A stretch of DNA of 64,000 nucleotides from Chrysomallon squamiferum (Eukaryota; Mollusca; Gastropoda; Neomphalida; Peltospiridae): contig CM022674.1 of NCBI GenBank assembly GCA_012295275.1, positions 8,952,260 through 9,016,259 on the forward strand. The letters are read 5' to 3'. A program made the position numbers and the translations under genes. Below, piece by piece: positions 1 to 13,760 of this stretch. The stretch's first letter is position 1. Every line of letters begins with the position of its first letter. Below the pieces are notes generated by a model. It made no database searches. It worked only from the letters and a program-made list of their open reading frames with translations, and was not told where the DNA came from.

Positions 1-601
1 CAATAAAAATTCAAAAATTTTAGACACACAGGAATAATAACACTAAATTGCAAACTTTAGACTGATTGTACATACTGTTCAAATGTAATATTAGTGTATT
101 GATTTAAAACACCTGACATTTTGAAATTCTCTAACTGATTCTAGGGCACATAATGGGAAAGCATGATCACAACAACAGATATGATGGTAGACCACATAAC
201 AGAATACTGCAGTAATGTAGGTGTGAAATTATCAGTGACTGAACGAACTGTGTGATAAAATGCCAATATTCAATTTTTGTGGACTTGGGCTGTCATCAAA
301 TATAATGCATCAAATATGACTTCAAGATTGTGTAGGGCCATCAGCTATGTGGATTTGCATACAGGAACAGATAAAAGTGTACTGTTATATACTTAGAAAG
401 CTATTTTAATTACTTTAATTTAAATTATGTATTAACATTATTTAAATTATTTCACAAAATTAATTTATATGCTTTATATAATCTTATAAATCTTTAATCA
501 TTTATATTAATTATAAAAACAAATTGTTTTTTACTATATATTTTAAAAAATAAAATAATAAAGATATAGCTTTCTAAGTTGCTAGATACTTATATTCTCA
601 C
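1..601 (-). other. PEX5 intron, continuing beyond the left edge
   Basis: The exon ending at 602 has a clean donor (GTGAGA on the minus strand) in phase 0, so this stretch should be intron. I see no further PEX5 coding exon in it. It is very AT-rich around 400-560 and has no recognisable element. Confidence 0.7.
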
Positions 602-2552
602 CTCAGAATTACTAAATTTGGGATCATCTATAGAACCTAAGAGACTGTTTGCTGTTTTCTCAAGATCCCCATCATTTGAATGGAACTCATCTATCCACTT
701 AGAGTCATCCAAAATTTCTTTGTTGTACTCATCCACCCTACAGGATTGCACAAATATACAATAATTATCATTTAAGCATAATTTTGATAATGTAACTTTT
801 TTATTTATTTAGAAATTATTAACCTTCCTGGATGTATTTATTTAAAAATCATTACAATGGAATATTTACCAAGGTTTGTGTTCTTCTGACTGTTCAAGAT
901 ATTCTTTGGCCCATTTCATATCAGATGGTGCTGTGTGATGTTCTGCTGTAAACTCTCTGACCCAGTTATCTTGATCAGAATTATTGTCTGTCATGAACTC
1001 AGCTGTCCAGTCACCGGCAACAGCTAGATCTGCAATAGCAGGTGCTACAAAATTTAAAAAAAAAATTAAACTGTTAAAAAGAATACATATAATAAATACA
1101 AAGAAAAAAATGTATCAAAGACTGTAGGATATGCTTTGCTGTTCAAGACATTACAGTTAACCAATGAAAAACAGTGAGAGTAGGTTTCCTTACATAGATC
1201 AGTATATACAAAACACGACACATAACAACAACAGTTTTAATTAAACTAACATTCATACTAATAACTGAAAATAGTAATTAGAAAATAGCTATAATTTTAG
1301 TAAGATTAAAAGGAAAAGAAAATTTTCTTCAATCTGATGATTTACAAATTTAAAAATAACATTCATAATTGACTGTATTGACTTACCTCTGTTTGGAGGA
1401 TGTCTGTATTCTGCCTCCTCTATTTCTCGCATTTCTTGAAGGAGGCTACCCATGTGAAATGTCTGTGGTGCAATAGCTGTTTGGTGGCCAGACAGAAATT
1501 CATTTACTAACTGGAATTAGAAAAAAGATACTCACATAATTTGTGTCAGTCAAAGAATTACAATCACCTGCATATTTACATATCTGTATATGTATGTACA
1601 TGTGGGTGTGTTTTATAAAAATCATCACTTTCATTTCATATTTACTTATATGAAATCTTCAGAAACAGTCCTTTCTTTTATTATAAACATGTTTAAAAAA
1701 ATCAATCAGGTAAAAAAGCTCTGCAATTCTAACTATAAAACTTAACTGATTAATTATCTCTTTCATTTACTTCTTTACATACCTCATCTGAAGTTTCAGT
1801 TGTTATAGGAATAGAGCTCTGAAAGAAACATGATAAATATTATACATTTTTAAAATTAACTATTTGACAAGGTACATTATTTTTAAAAAAACTTACCAAG
1901 AAATCTGAGAATAAGAAAGAACATTGCAACAAGAACAAAATCCTCTTTTTCAGCTATGTTTGTTTTATTTGATATGTTTTATTTCTGCTTAGCAAAGATT
2001 CCCAAAATTTCAAATTAACCTACTGAGCACTGGTGTGCAGATGGGGGGTGAGTAGCTGTGGCCTCAGGAATCCAAAGGGTGGGGCATCCAATCAGAGAAA
2101 AGAACTTAATAAATTTGGTTGATTTATATTTAAATTGAATAAAGTTTTTATTTTATGTTTCATCTGTGGTTACATATTCAAAATATCTTTCTTTCTCATA
2201 ATATTTCTCAATACTAGGCTTTATACTCAAGTCTTTGGGGTACACAATCAAGAAGTGGGCCCACGCTTCACCAGACCTCTGCATGCCACTGCCAGTGAGT
2301 AACAATATACTGACATCTCTTTTCAAACTTTTCTAATATAATGTTTTATTTATATTTATTATTATTACTATTTTGTTTTTAGCTTGATCTGACATACTGA
2401 TGAATATAGGCAGAAATGTATATACCTGCAGTGGATGATCTCCAGGTGGACGAAAACCCTCCTGTAAAATAAATTAATGCTGATTATTAAAGAAATTAAG
2501 ACTCACATTATGAGTAAGCATTATCACATAAAAATAAATCTATCAAAAAAAA

Positions 2553-2583
<31 letters not shown>

Positions 2584-2779
2584 TGTATTAATATCTTACA
2601 ATTTAAAACACTGGTGATGCATCTAACAGATTCTATAAACAATTTACACAAAACAAACCTGTTTGAATGCTCTGTCTTGAGTGTAATGTGATGTAAACTT
2701 CATTAAAGAATTGCTGGCACCACATTCTCCATCAACCAAATTTCTTGCTGCCATTTCTTTTCCAAGTCTTTCTTTCAAT
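602..2779 (-). CDS. PEX5: Peroxisomal targeting signal 1 receptor PEX5, N-terminal part (5' exons, partial)
   Basis: PEX5 is the cycling receptor that carries PTS1 cargo to the peroxisomal docking complex. Six coding exons are visible on the minus strand: 2754-2659 (exon extends to 2779), 2461-2426, 1818-1783, 1510-1387, 1044-870 and 737-602. All have GT-AG borders and matching phases and give exactly 201 codons. The protein starts MAARNLVDGEC, so Cys11 aligns with the conserved cysteine that is monoubiquitinated for receptor export. A LVNEF motif (57-61) is followed by WTAEF (110), WVREF (125), WAKEY (142), WVDEY (156) and WIDEF (170), the diaromatic motifs that bind PEX14 and PEX13. The frame remains open from the 2779 splice acceptor to the ATG, so an upstream start is possible; I chose 2754 because it matches other PEX5 proteins. 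The TPR domain that binds cargo must lie left of base 1. Family assignment is secure. Confidence 0.95.
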
Positions 2780-3492
2780 CTGATATAAATTATTAAAACG
2801 AATTATACAAACGACCATAAATGTAAGAAAAGAAAGGTACCCTAAACGTTTTTATCCAACTGTTATAATTTATACTTTACTTCTAGACTATTATAGTCTA
2901 TAATTTACTCTACAGTAACAGTATTAAAAATCAAGTTAATTTTTTTTTTTTACTTTCCTGTTTATATATTATGTTTACTATAAAGTATTTTTATTAATGT
3001 GCTTATGAATTATCTAAGAATTTGTTTGTTAGTCGAACCTCGACGTCAAAGTAAATATTTACAACCTGCAACTAATCCAACTTGAACTTTGATGAATTTT
3101 GTGAAATGATTAACATTTGTGACTTTGTCTTCAAATAAATTAATACATATTATTTACATTAAATGTCATGATACAAACATGATTACATATTACGAATGAT
3201 ATCCTCTGTTATTAAATATATTTTTATATCAGTCACTGCAGGTAAGGTCAATAAAAAAATAATAACACTATGATTACTTTATTTAATGTAGTTTAGTTAG
3301 CTTTACAACGAACTTCCACCAAAATCTGCTCCATCCGGTGACCTTTACCTTCATCATAAAACATAGTTCCTAACTCTGTCTTGTGAAGGAACAAGTAGGA
3401 ACTATCTCAGTTCGATTAAAGAAATGACTGTAATCATATACATGTTTTAAATAGACTTAAAAATTACTGTTTTGAGAGAGGCGTGCAGACAG

Positions 3493-3495
<3 letters not shown>

Positions 3496-3527
<32 letters not shown>
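3496..3527. repeat. (GA)n microsatellite
   Basis: Sixteen uninterrupted GA dinucleotides in the PEX5/PDE6D intergenic region. GA tracts can bind GAGA-type factors in arthropods, but nothing shows that here. Confidence 0.95.
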
Positions 3528-3529
<2 letters not shown>

Positions 3530-3961
3530 CAGTTAAACATGACCAAACCATTGATTATTATTATTATTATTATTATTATTTAATGGATATTATAAAATAT
3601 TACTGTATTAATTTTTTTTTTTTTTTTTTAAATAATAACATAAATTGAAAAGAATGCAAATAATTAAGTATTGCTAAATGTTAATGTTATAGAGTATATA
3701 AAGGAAAAGAAGATTTAAAATAATAATAATAATAATAATAATTTAAACAAAATCACAGCACAAAGTACATGTTAGTTGAATAAATATATCATTTCTGTAT
3801 TTGGAACATCATATTTGTAATAATTATTTTTTAAAAAAACTGGCTGATCGAAAAATAAACTGAGTTTGATTGTGGAAGATTTGAAATTTAGTGGCACGTC
3901 CACACTATCCTGAAATATCTCAGCAATTTGCAGATTGGGGTTGACATTTTATCACCACACA

Positions 3962-3968
3962 AAATAAA

Positions 3969-4048
<80 letters not shown>
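3962..4048. repeat. (AAAT)n followed by (AAT)n microsatellite
   Basis: About 24 bp of AAAT units run directly into about 64 bp of AAT units. Read on the minus strand it gives a poly-leucine ORF, which is an artefact of the repeat. Confidence 0.95.
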
Positions 4049-4050
<2 letters not shown>

Positions 4051-4476
4051 TTTAATAAAATAAAATAATTTAAAAATTAATAAATAAAATAAATAAAATA
4101 ATATTTTATAATTAAATGAATGAAATAATTTTAAAACCACCTCAAAAACAAAACAAACAACATTTTTGACAATTTGTCTTTGAAATTTTTTTTATAAATT
4201 GAAACTAACATTTACATATAAATAATTTAACTGCCATATATGTTTCAATGCATAAAATGGGAAATACTTATGGTTATCGATAAATTAAAAAACAGGGGGT
4301 AGGCCAATGTGATAAAACAAATATTGTTCTGTGTTAGGCGGAATAATACATTTGTTTACTACGCCATCTATAGTTGTCTGTTTCCTCTTTTCTCCATATT
4401 GGATTCTTGACAGGTTTGCTTCGGTGGAAACGAATAGTGTTGTCACTTCCTCAGTTATTTTATACTTATTTCTATT

Positions 4477-6982
<2,506 letters not shown>

Positions 6983-7398
6983 TGTTCTAGTCATTCCATA
7001 AAAAAACTCCACCATACAGATTTTACAGTTTAGCAAAAGTCATCTCAGTAATGTTCCTGAGTAGACTAATGTGTCATTACAGGTTATAAAAACTGCAGTA
7101 TCCCAGGATGACCACCTGTTACAAACAGAAGCACAACAGCACAAATTAAATTGTAATAGAATATTCTTTTGGATTAGTTTATTAAACTCTGTGCTTATAT
7201 GTAGACATTAAGAGACTGGGTTCTAAACTTAAGTATTTTTATACTCAAAGATTATTAAATTACTGAAGGCTTCTTTGTTATTTCAAGGTAGGACATTCTG
7301 AACACTGCTGTCAAGTTTATGTTGTTACTGTTTATAGAAGATAGTGGGTTTTTTGTACTTTTTTTTTAATGAATGAAAAATGTTGTACAGATAATTTT

Positions 7399-7404
7399 AA
7401 TAAA
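7399..7404 (+). terminator. Candidate polyadenylation signal for PDE6D
   Basis: AATAAA lies 417 nt past the PDE6D stop and is followed by AT-rich sequence. Other A/T-rich hexamers occur by chance in this genome, so the true 3' end may lie elsewhere. Confidence 0.4.
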
Positions 7405-10400
7405 GTAATTTCATAAATTATTAAGAATGCATATTGATAGTATTAAAGAAAACAAAAACAATATCAATTAGGTTAAATTCTTTTTTTTAATTTAAAAAAA
7501 ACAAACTAATATTGCTCAGTAAAAATACATTGTTTTATTTTTCTAAACAGTTTTAAAAGAATGTTTAAATCACTGAAGCTTTTACACATTTTTGTTTCTA
7601 TCTTTCTGTTGTACTAAAAATATAAACCAGCATAAAAGTGTAGTAAATACCAAAACCCTATCGAGTTCTTTGTGCACCTTACTTTTATTTTCATTTTTCT
7701 CTGATGGATGACAAAATAATATTTTATTTAAATAAAAACAAAGATTTTCATTATTTTATTAATTAATAGAGAGTATTTTTAATGAATTTCCTTTTTCTTC
7801 TGTTTTTTTAAGTTGCAATTATTTGGAAATATATGAGACTAGTTTAAAATTATTTTTATTAATAGAGTTTATTATGGAATTTGGCAGATAGTGAAGGCAG
7901 TAGTTTTTTAAGTAAGATAGTTGATAATTAATCTTTTTGTTTTAAATTTAAAGTTTGGTAAAAGTACAAAAATTAATTTTGAATCCTGTTCACATCTACC
8001 ATAAAATTTTGGTATTTTTGCCAAAGTGGGATGCATTTATATAAAATCAGTGAATTTTTATCATTTAATTTTTTCATTTGAGAATGTTATTTATAATTTA
8101 TTCATTTTGTATTTTAATTTTCATTTTGAGTGTATGTGTGTGCGCTATTTTTTAAAATTATTTTCACATGAGTATGTTTTTCAGTTTTTATTTTGTTCAC
8201 AAATTAATCTTTATCTCAGATATACATTTATAAACAAGTAAAACTGTATATTGTTTATAAAAATAATTTTTGTTTATTTGTTATTTATTATTTTTAGAAA
8301 ATTGTGCCATTATAAATGTGCCTAAAACTTGTTTAACAGGCTGAATAACTGCAACAGTAAATGAATGACTAAATAAGAACTGTCTTAGCTTTGATATGGT
8401 CACCAAAATGTTTTGTTCAGCTACATTGCTTGTTGTGTAGTGATGTTATCTGATTGTGAAGATTTTGCTTTAGAAAAAGAATGTGCAATTATTTGCTTTT
8501 GACTTTCATTAGTTCTTTTTATATTTTTTACTTATTATAATATATTATAGAAATTCCTTCTGTTGCAACATTAGGATTAAAGATGTTTCAGTTTTATTTT
8601 CATTGTAGTAAAAGACATACTATTTTTTTATTGCCAAGGTTTTAAAAAACAAATATTTTTGTTTAAATGTATTTACTAAATGTTTGAATGTGATTCTTAT
8701 CTTTCTCTTGAATTTTTTCAGGTAAAATCTTGATTGCTAACTTTTATTATAAGTTTGATGCCTGTTGCTTATAAATGATCAGCATCTTTTTTCGTAATTT
8801 AACAACTGAAATATCAGTCTATATTTCTTGTATATAAATGTTTATTTAATAAGATTAAAAAACCTCCAATTTGGTAATAGGAACTTCTTTATTTGTATTT
8901 TCATTGTATACAAATATTTTCAGAAAAAACAGCATCCTTTTTTCTTAGCAAATCAAACATTTGTATTATATTTTGATGCACCATATCAGTATAGATATGT
9001 TCTAATGTAATTATTGAAATTAATGCACAGAGATACCATATTTATTTCTTAATGTGGACAGACTTAACAGAATTTACTTGATACCTGAATGTGGATGTCC
9101 ACAACAGAATTATTTTTTATCTGATCTTGTATGCATAGTTGAGAACTATAATAGCTTAAATGTGTCCCGTGTTCATGCACCCAGTTTTTTTATTTATTAA
9201 TGTTGGGTACCAAGAAACTTTTCTCTCATCTTATAGTTAGCAACAAAAGTGACATTTATAAAATAAGAAACTGTTCAAGAACTTTATGAAAAATATGGAT
9301 CCAGCAGTCAAAAGTGTCCTTATTAAATATCCAATAGGTTTATTTAACTTCACTGGTTGAGGTTATTATTAAAGTGCACTGATATCACATTAAGATATTT
9401 CACTAAATCTTTATAATTATTTAAACAAAAATATTACAGTCGCAGTTTAAGGAAAAGTTTATTGAGTTGGTTGTTGTATATAGTGAGTCTGTTTATAGAT
9501 TTATCATTAGCACTTGCACATTTTGTTCCAAGGCTAATATTCTTAAATATTTATTTTTAAATTTATGTATTTTTTATGACAAATGCAACTAATAAATCCT
9601 ACCTTTTATTAGACAAGAAATTACAGACAATTCTGTTTCCTAGGGCATGTTTCTAATTATATAGAAATTAAAATCACTTCATTTGGATAATGGAATTTTT
9701 TCAATGGATACAGATGTGAAATTCATATTTTATTATTAAAATATCAGTTTTATGTAGTCTTAATGAAAACAAAATGTCAAATCTAATTATTTAAAATATA
9801 TATATATATATATTTCTTTGAATGAAAATATTAAAAATAAAGGCTTGTAAGCGAAAGTAAAATTCACAATAAATAATCAGATATTTTATAAAGTGGTTTA
9901 AACTGCAGAAAGTTTAAATTAAAATGTTATGAGATTGAATAAAAATAAATATATAAAATGTATTAAAAAAAAAAGATTTCCATTATTTATTTGAGATTTT
10001 TAAATACTTAGAAAAAAGTATATAAAAATAACAGCAACAATAATAACAGCTGTATTTAATGTTGCTTGAATAACTTCTAATGATGCCATATGTATAAACA
10101 TTCCATTATATAATTTATTATTTTGTACATATTTATGTAGTGATTTGATTTTTTTTGTATTAGGTATTGTAAGTAAAAACAACAACAGATGATTAGTCCG
10201 TCCAGAACATTTAACTACTGTTTTGCAAAGGCTTGAATTAAATGTAATGAATTATTATTTCTTTTTTTTGTTTTGTTTTTAATTCATGATTAATCAAATT
10301 AGTTTGAAAAATTCACCAATTTCCTTTACTCCAAAACCTTCAGTGCTGTTTATTATTAAATATACTTTTGGCACTTTTTTCTTCTACTTTTTGTTTGTTT

Positions 10401-12193
10401 TGGAATGGGTCTGTTGTATGGGTAGTATGAATGCAGCTAGTTGTAAGTTCACATCAAACTGTAATTGTGCACGTGCCTAAGCAGGTCATTGTTTTGAAAC
10501 ATCATAGCACACAAGCATGCAGAGATAACATGCCCCCTTCTCACAAGGCAGCTAACCCTTGTTTAGAAATATAATAGAATCAGGCCTCAACTGGCTATAT
10601 TCACCAAAGCTTATCCAAACCATCAGAGTTTTTCAATGCCATCTTAGCCATCACAGATAGAAACCCAAGATTACAGTCTTCAGGAATTGGAGGCAACTTG
10701 GTTTGTATATGGCATCAGATACCTCCAGCCTCCATTGGAAGGATCATCTGATCCGTGAAACATCAAATTTTCATGATATAGAGACTGAACAGAATTTGAA
10801 CAATATGATTTGGGTTTGTGCTGCATTTTCTGTGGCTGTCACTGTATTTAAATGTTTCTTTTATAGTTTATTCACTTTCACATTTTTTAAAGTTTGAAAT
10901 TAAAACTAGAAATATATTAAAATTAATATAACATGCACATATGCTTGAATATGAGAATCATTTTTAATTTGAAATATAAAATCATTTTTAATTGACAAAA
11001 TATGATTATGGTTGAGTTTTCCATTGATAAAAGCTTTATATTCTTCTAATGTGAAAGTTTAGATATGTCGCTTTTTTTGTTTTACAAACTAGTAGTTTAC
11101 TTAAATTCAAAATTAAAATAATAAAAACCCTATAAAATAGCTTCTCTCAGTGGCAATACTAATATATGAATTTTATATATGTATAATATTCTTTTTGTTG
11201 AAATGGTAAATTACTTTTATGCTTAAGATGTGTTCTCCTATTTATTCTGAATCAAAGTTTCATTCTGAGCCAATATTGTTCTTTATTGTTTATAAAAATG
11301 CACCCAAAACCAAAAAACAACAATAGATACAGATACATAAAATAGTTAGATTGTCTTAATAGCCTTTGAAATCAGAAGACTGATAAAAGCTCAAGAACAA
11401 AAATTCAGATGATGACTAAAAATTTATAATATTGAACTTCTTATTTCATATTAAAAAATAGATTACAATAAAACAAATTAGACCTTTATTGTTGAAAGTC
11501 ATAAAAAATGTATCGTACTTACTTTTAATCACCTATATAAATACATCTAGTCCAGTATGTGTACTGTAAATAGGTAGGTTTTCACAATGGACTTTTACTG
11601 CAGTTTGTGCAATGACCTGTAACTGATGGCTTCTCAGGTTTTGTATAACTTGTGGCTTGTATTATAAGAGGTGGTGTGTGTATGTCTAATAATAATTTTG
11701 TCTCCCACAACATCTTACAAAGTTATTAACAAGCTATAAGAACAGCTCAGCTGCTTTCATTTAGAATGCATTTTGTACAAGAAAAGGTTTTGGTATTTAT
11801 TATTTTATTTTTTGTTAATGGAATTTTAATTGGTGGTGTGGCTGCAGCTGTTTATTGCATTGATTGTTTTATACAGATACTGAGATAGGTAAATTTCTTA
11901 TTACATTCACAAGTCAGAACTGTTTAGTTTACATGACTTATATATTGTACATATTTTAATTACAAGGTACATAATTGTTTTAATACCGAAAAAACAAAAA
12001 CAAGAATCTATACAAACACAGTGGACTACTACATTAATAACACATGCACTCATGAAACCTGTTTAGAATGCTAACTTGTCAGTTATGGTACATCCACCCA
12101 TTTGGCTAAACAGAATGGTTGTCTACTGAAGCATTGATGTGTCACTGGATGAACAAGAATAAGAACGACAGGCAGCAGGTAAAACACTGGTTT

Positions 12194-12442
12194 ACATTTA
12201 AGCTTAATGGTTAGAAATGTACAACATGACATACACAGTTAAGGGCAATGTGATAATGCTTACACACATATAAAATGAGCATTATAATTTTAAATATATT
12301 TCTTGTTACCTGTATGATATAGGTAACAAGAAATATATTTGAAATTATAATGCTCATTTTATATGTAAATGTCTGAGCATTATCACATCGCCCTTATCTG
12401 TGTATGTCATGTTGTACATTTCTAACCATTAAGCTTAAATGT
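12194..12442. repeat. Long near-perfect palindrome (hairpin element)
   Basis: The left arm starting ACATTTAAGCTTAATGG is the reverse complement of the right arm ending CCATTAAGCTTAAATGT. The arms meet around GTTACCTGTATGATATAGGTAAC at about 12305-12327. They stay complementary for about 110 bp each, with a few mismatches and a small length difference near 12245-12265 / 12365-12385. It could be a MITE-like fold-back element or a local inverted duplication. No clear target-site duplication was seen, and no protein is encoded. Confidence 0.9.
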
Positions 12443-13003
12443 TTGGTATGTTATTAAATCTTTAAAAGGTAAAGTAAAAGAAAAACAAAAATGTGATGTA
12501 GCCAGATAGTTTACTTTGTAATTATATTAATACTCAAATATATAATCTCACATAGCAGACCTCAGTTTTATGGATAAGAAGTTCTTTTAAGTAACAAGAT
12601 CTAAAACTAAATTCTTATTATTTGTATTATTTGTACTATTTTACAAATTTTGTATTTATTTATAAAATATTTCTAAACAGTATTTGAGATAAAATATATG
12701 AGGTTGTTTTGTGTTTTCATAATAAACAGCCTAACAATGTGTATATTTATGATTGTATTATTTGTTGCTAATCCAAGGGATTATGCTTTTATTCTTAAAA
12801 CTGTGAGTTGTATTTATTTATTTGGCAAAAGAAGTAAGTATTTTATTCTTAAAACTACATACAGCTGCATATATTTATTATTTTGTACAAGAGAGTATGA
12901 TAATGTTTATATATACCAAACAAAAACATATAAATTTGTGTTTAATTTACAGTATTGACATTTATTCTTTGTTGTTCTTGTAGATTTAATAGAATATTTA
13001 ATT

Positions 13004-13760
13004 ATGTTTCAGCTTTCAGAACTTGGATATTACAGACAAAGCCAAAAAATGAAGATTATCAAATATTTTGTTACTCGAAATGTTTCTCGAACTGCTTGTT
13101 ACCGACTCAGACTTCTAACTCTTATTGCAGTGATTGTATTATTTATTATGTATCTGCATTTAATACTGTTACCTAGCAGCATGGGTTACTATAATGACCA
13201 GTGTCAACTCAGCAATCAAGAAAAAGAAAATATGCGTTACCTGCTCCATCATGTTGCACGTGCTTTTGGAGAACTTAATGTCACTTACTGGATAGACTAC
13301 GGCACCTTACTGGGAGCTGTGCGTGTTAAAGACATCTTACCACATGATGGAGATGTGGACATAGGCAGACTTATGTACACATTAAAACAAGATGAAGAAA
13401 TGGAAAGCAACTTTACAGCCAAAATGTCTGATGTTGGTATCCTAGCAAATGCCATGACAGCAAAGTATCGTACAGCACAAGCTGATTTATTTAGGTGGAA
13501 AATATTTAAAAATATTTCTTATGAACAAAAGGTTTTAGTAAAATGGTATCCTTTTGTACCATATGAAAGTTTATTTGAGAAAAGTTATAATTATTTTTTT
13601 CACCACACTGATACCTATTGAAGTTATTGTTCCACCAAGGCAGATATCTGTAGGTGGAATCTTTGTGAATGGTCCTAACAAGCCTCGAGATTTGCTGAAA
13701 ATAAGATACCCATTCACATGGTATTTAAACTTTCCTTATAAATGGAAATGCTGGGTATAA
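13004..13760 (+). pseudogene. LicD/fukutin-like (W02B3.4-like) type II membrane protein, frame broken once
   Basis: LicD-family proteins are nucleotidyl- or phosphosugar-transferase-like enzymes; animal members include fukutin and FKRP, which act in the Golgi. From ATG 13049 the protein is about 236 residues if the frame is restored: a short basic N-terminus, one membrane segment (residues 20-41, Leu/Ile/Val-rich), then YWIDYGTLLGAVR and DILPHDGDVDIG (residues 95-106). The last holds the Asp-x-Asp metal-binding core of the family. The first frame stops at 13621. A second frame continues with IPIEVIVPPRQISVGG and ends FPYKWKCWV at 13760. The switch lies at the T7 run 13594-13600; one T fewer joins them. 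Three N-glycosylation sequons (NVT, NFT, NIS) fit a luminal domain. A start at 13004 is also in frame. Either a pseudogene or, more likely, a homopolymer error in an intact gene. Exact function and acceptor are unknown. Confidence 0.75.

Larger units (their letters stand above)
2780..4476. other. Intergenic region between divergent PEX5 and PDE6D
   Basis: This 1.7-kb stretch should hold the 5' untranslated sequences and promoters of both genes. It contains simple repeats: (GA)n at 3496-3527, (ATT)n at 3557-3581, (AAT)n at 3718-3741 and a long (AAAT)n/(AAT)n tract at 3962-4048. The part just before PDE6D (about 4320-4476) is less AT-biased. A short inverted repeat (ATAGTTCC ... GGAACTAT) lies near 3363-3407. 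I could not define a transcription start for either gene. Confidence 0.6.
6983..12982. other. PDE6D 3' UTR and about 5.5 kb of intergenic DNA
   Basis: No coding exon could be supported. Short ORFs at 8026-8241, 10286-10480, 10703-10897 and 12698-12958 have the Phe/Ile/Tyr/Asn-rich composition of random AT-rich sequence. A somewhat GC-richer block at 10480-10760 has no recognisable protein in any frame I read. A 249-bp palindrome at 12194-12442 is listed separately. A roughly 58-bp imperfect duplication around TTTTATTCTTAAAAC occurs at 12787-12900. Confidence 0.6.

Noticed and set aside
3952-4140. Minus-strand poly-leucine ORF
   Set aside because: It is a translation of the AAT/AAAT microsatellite.
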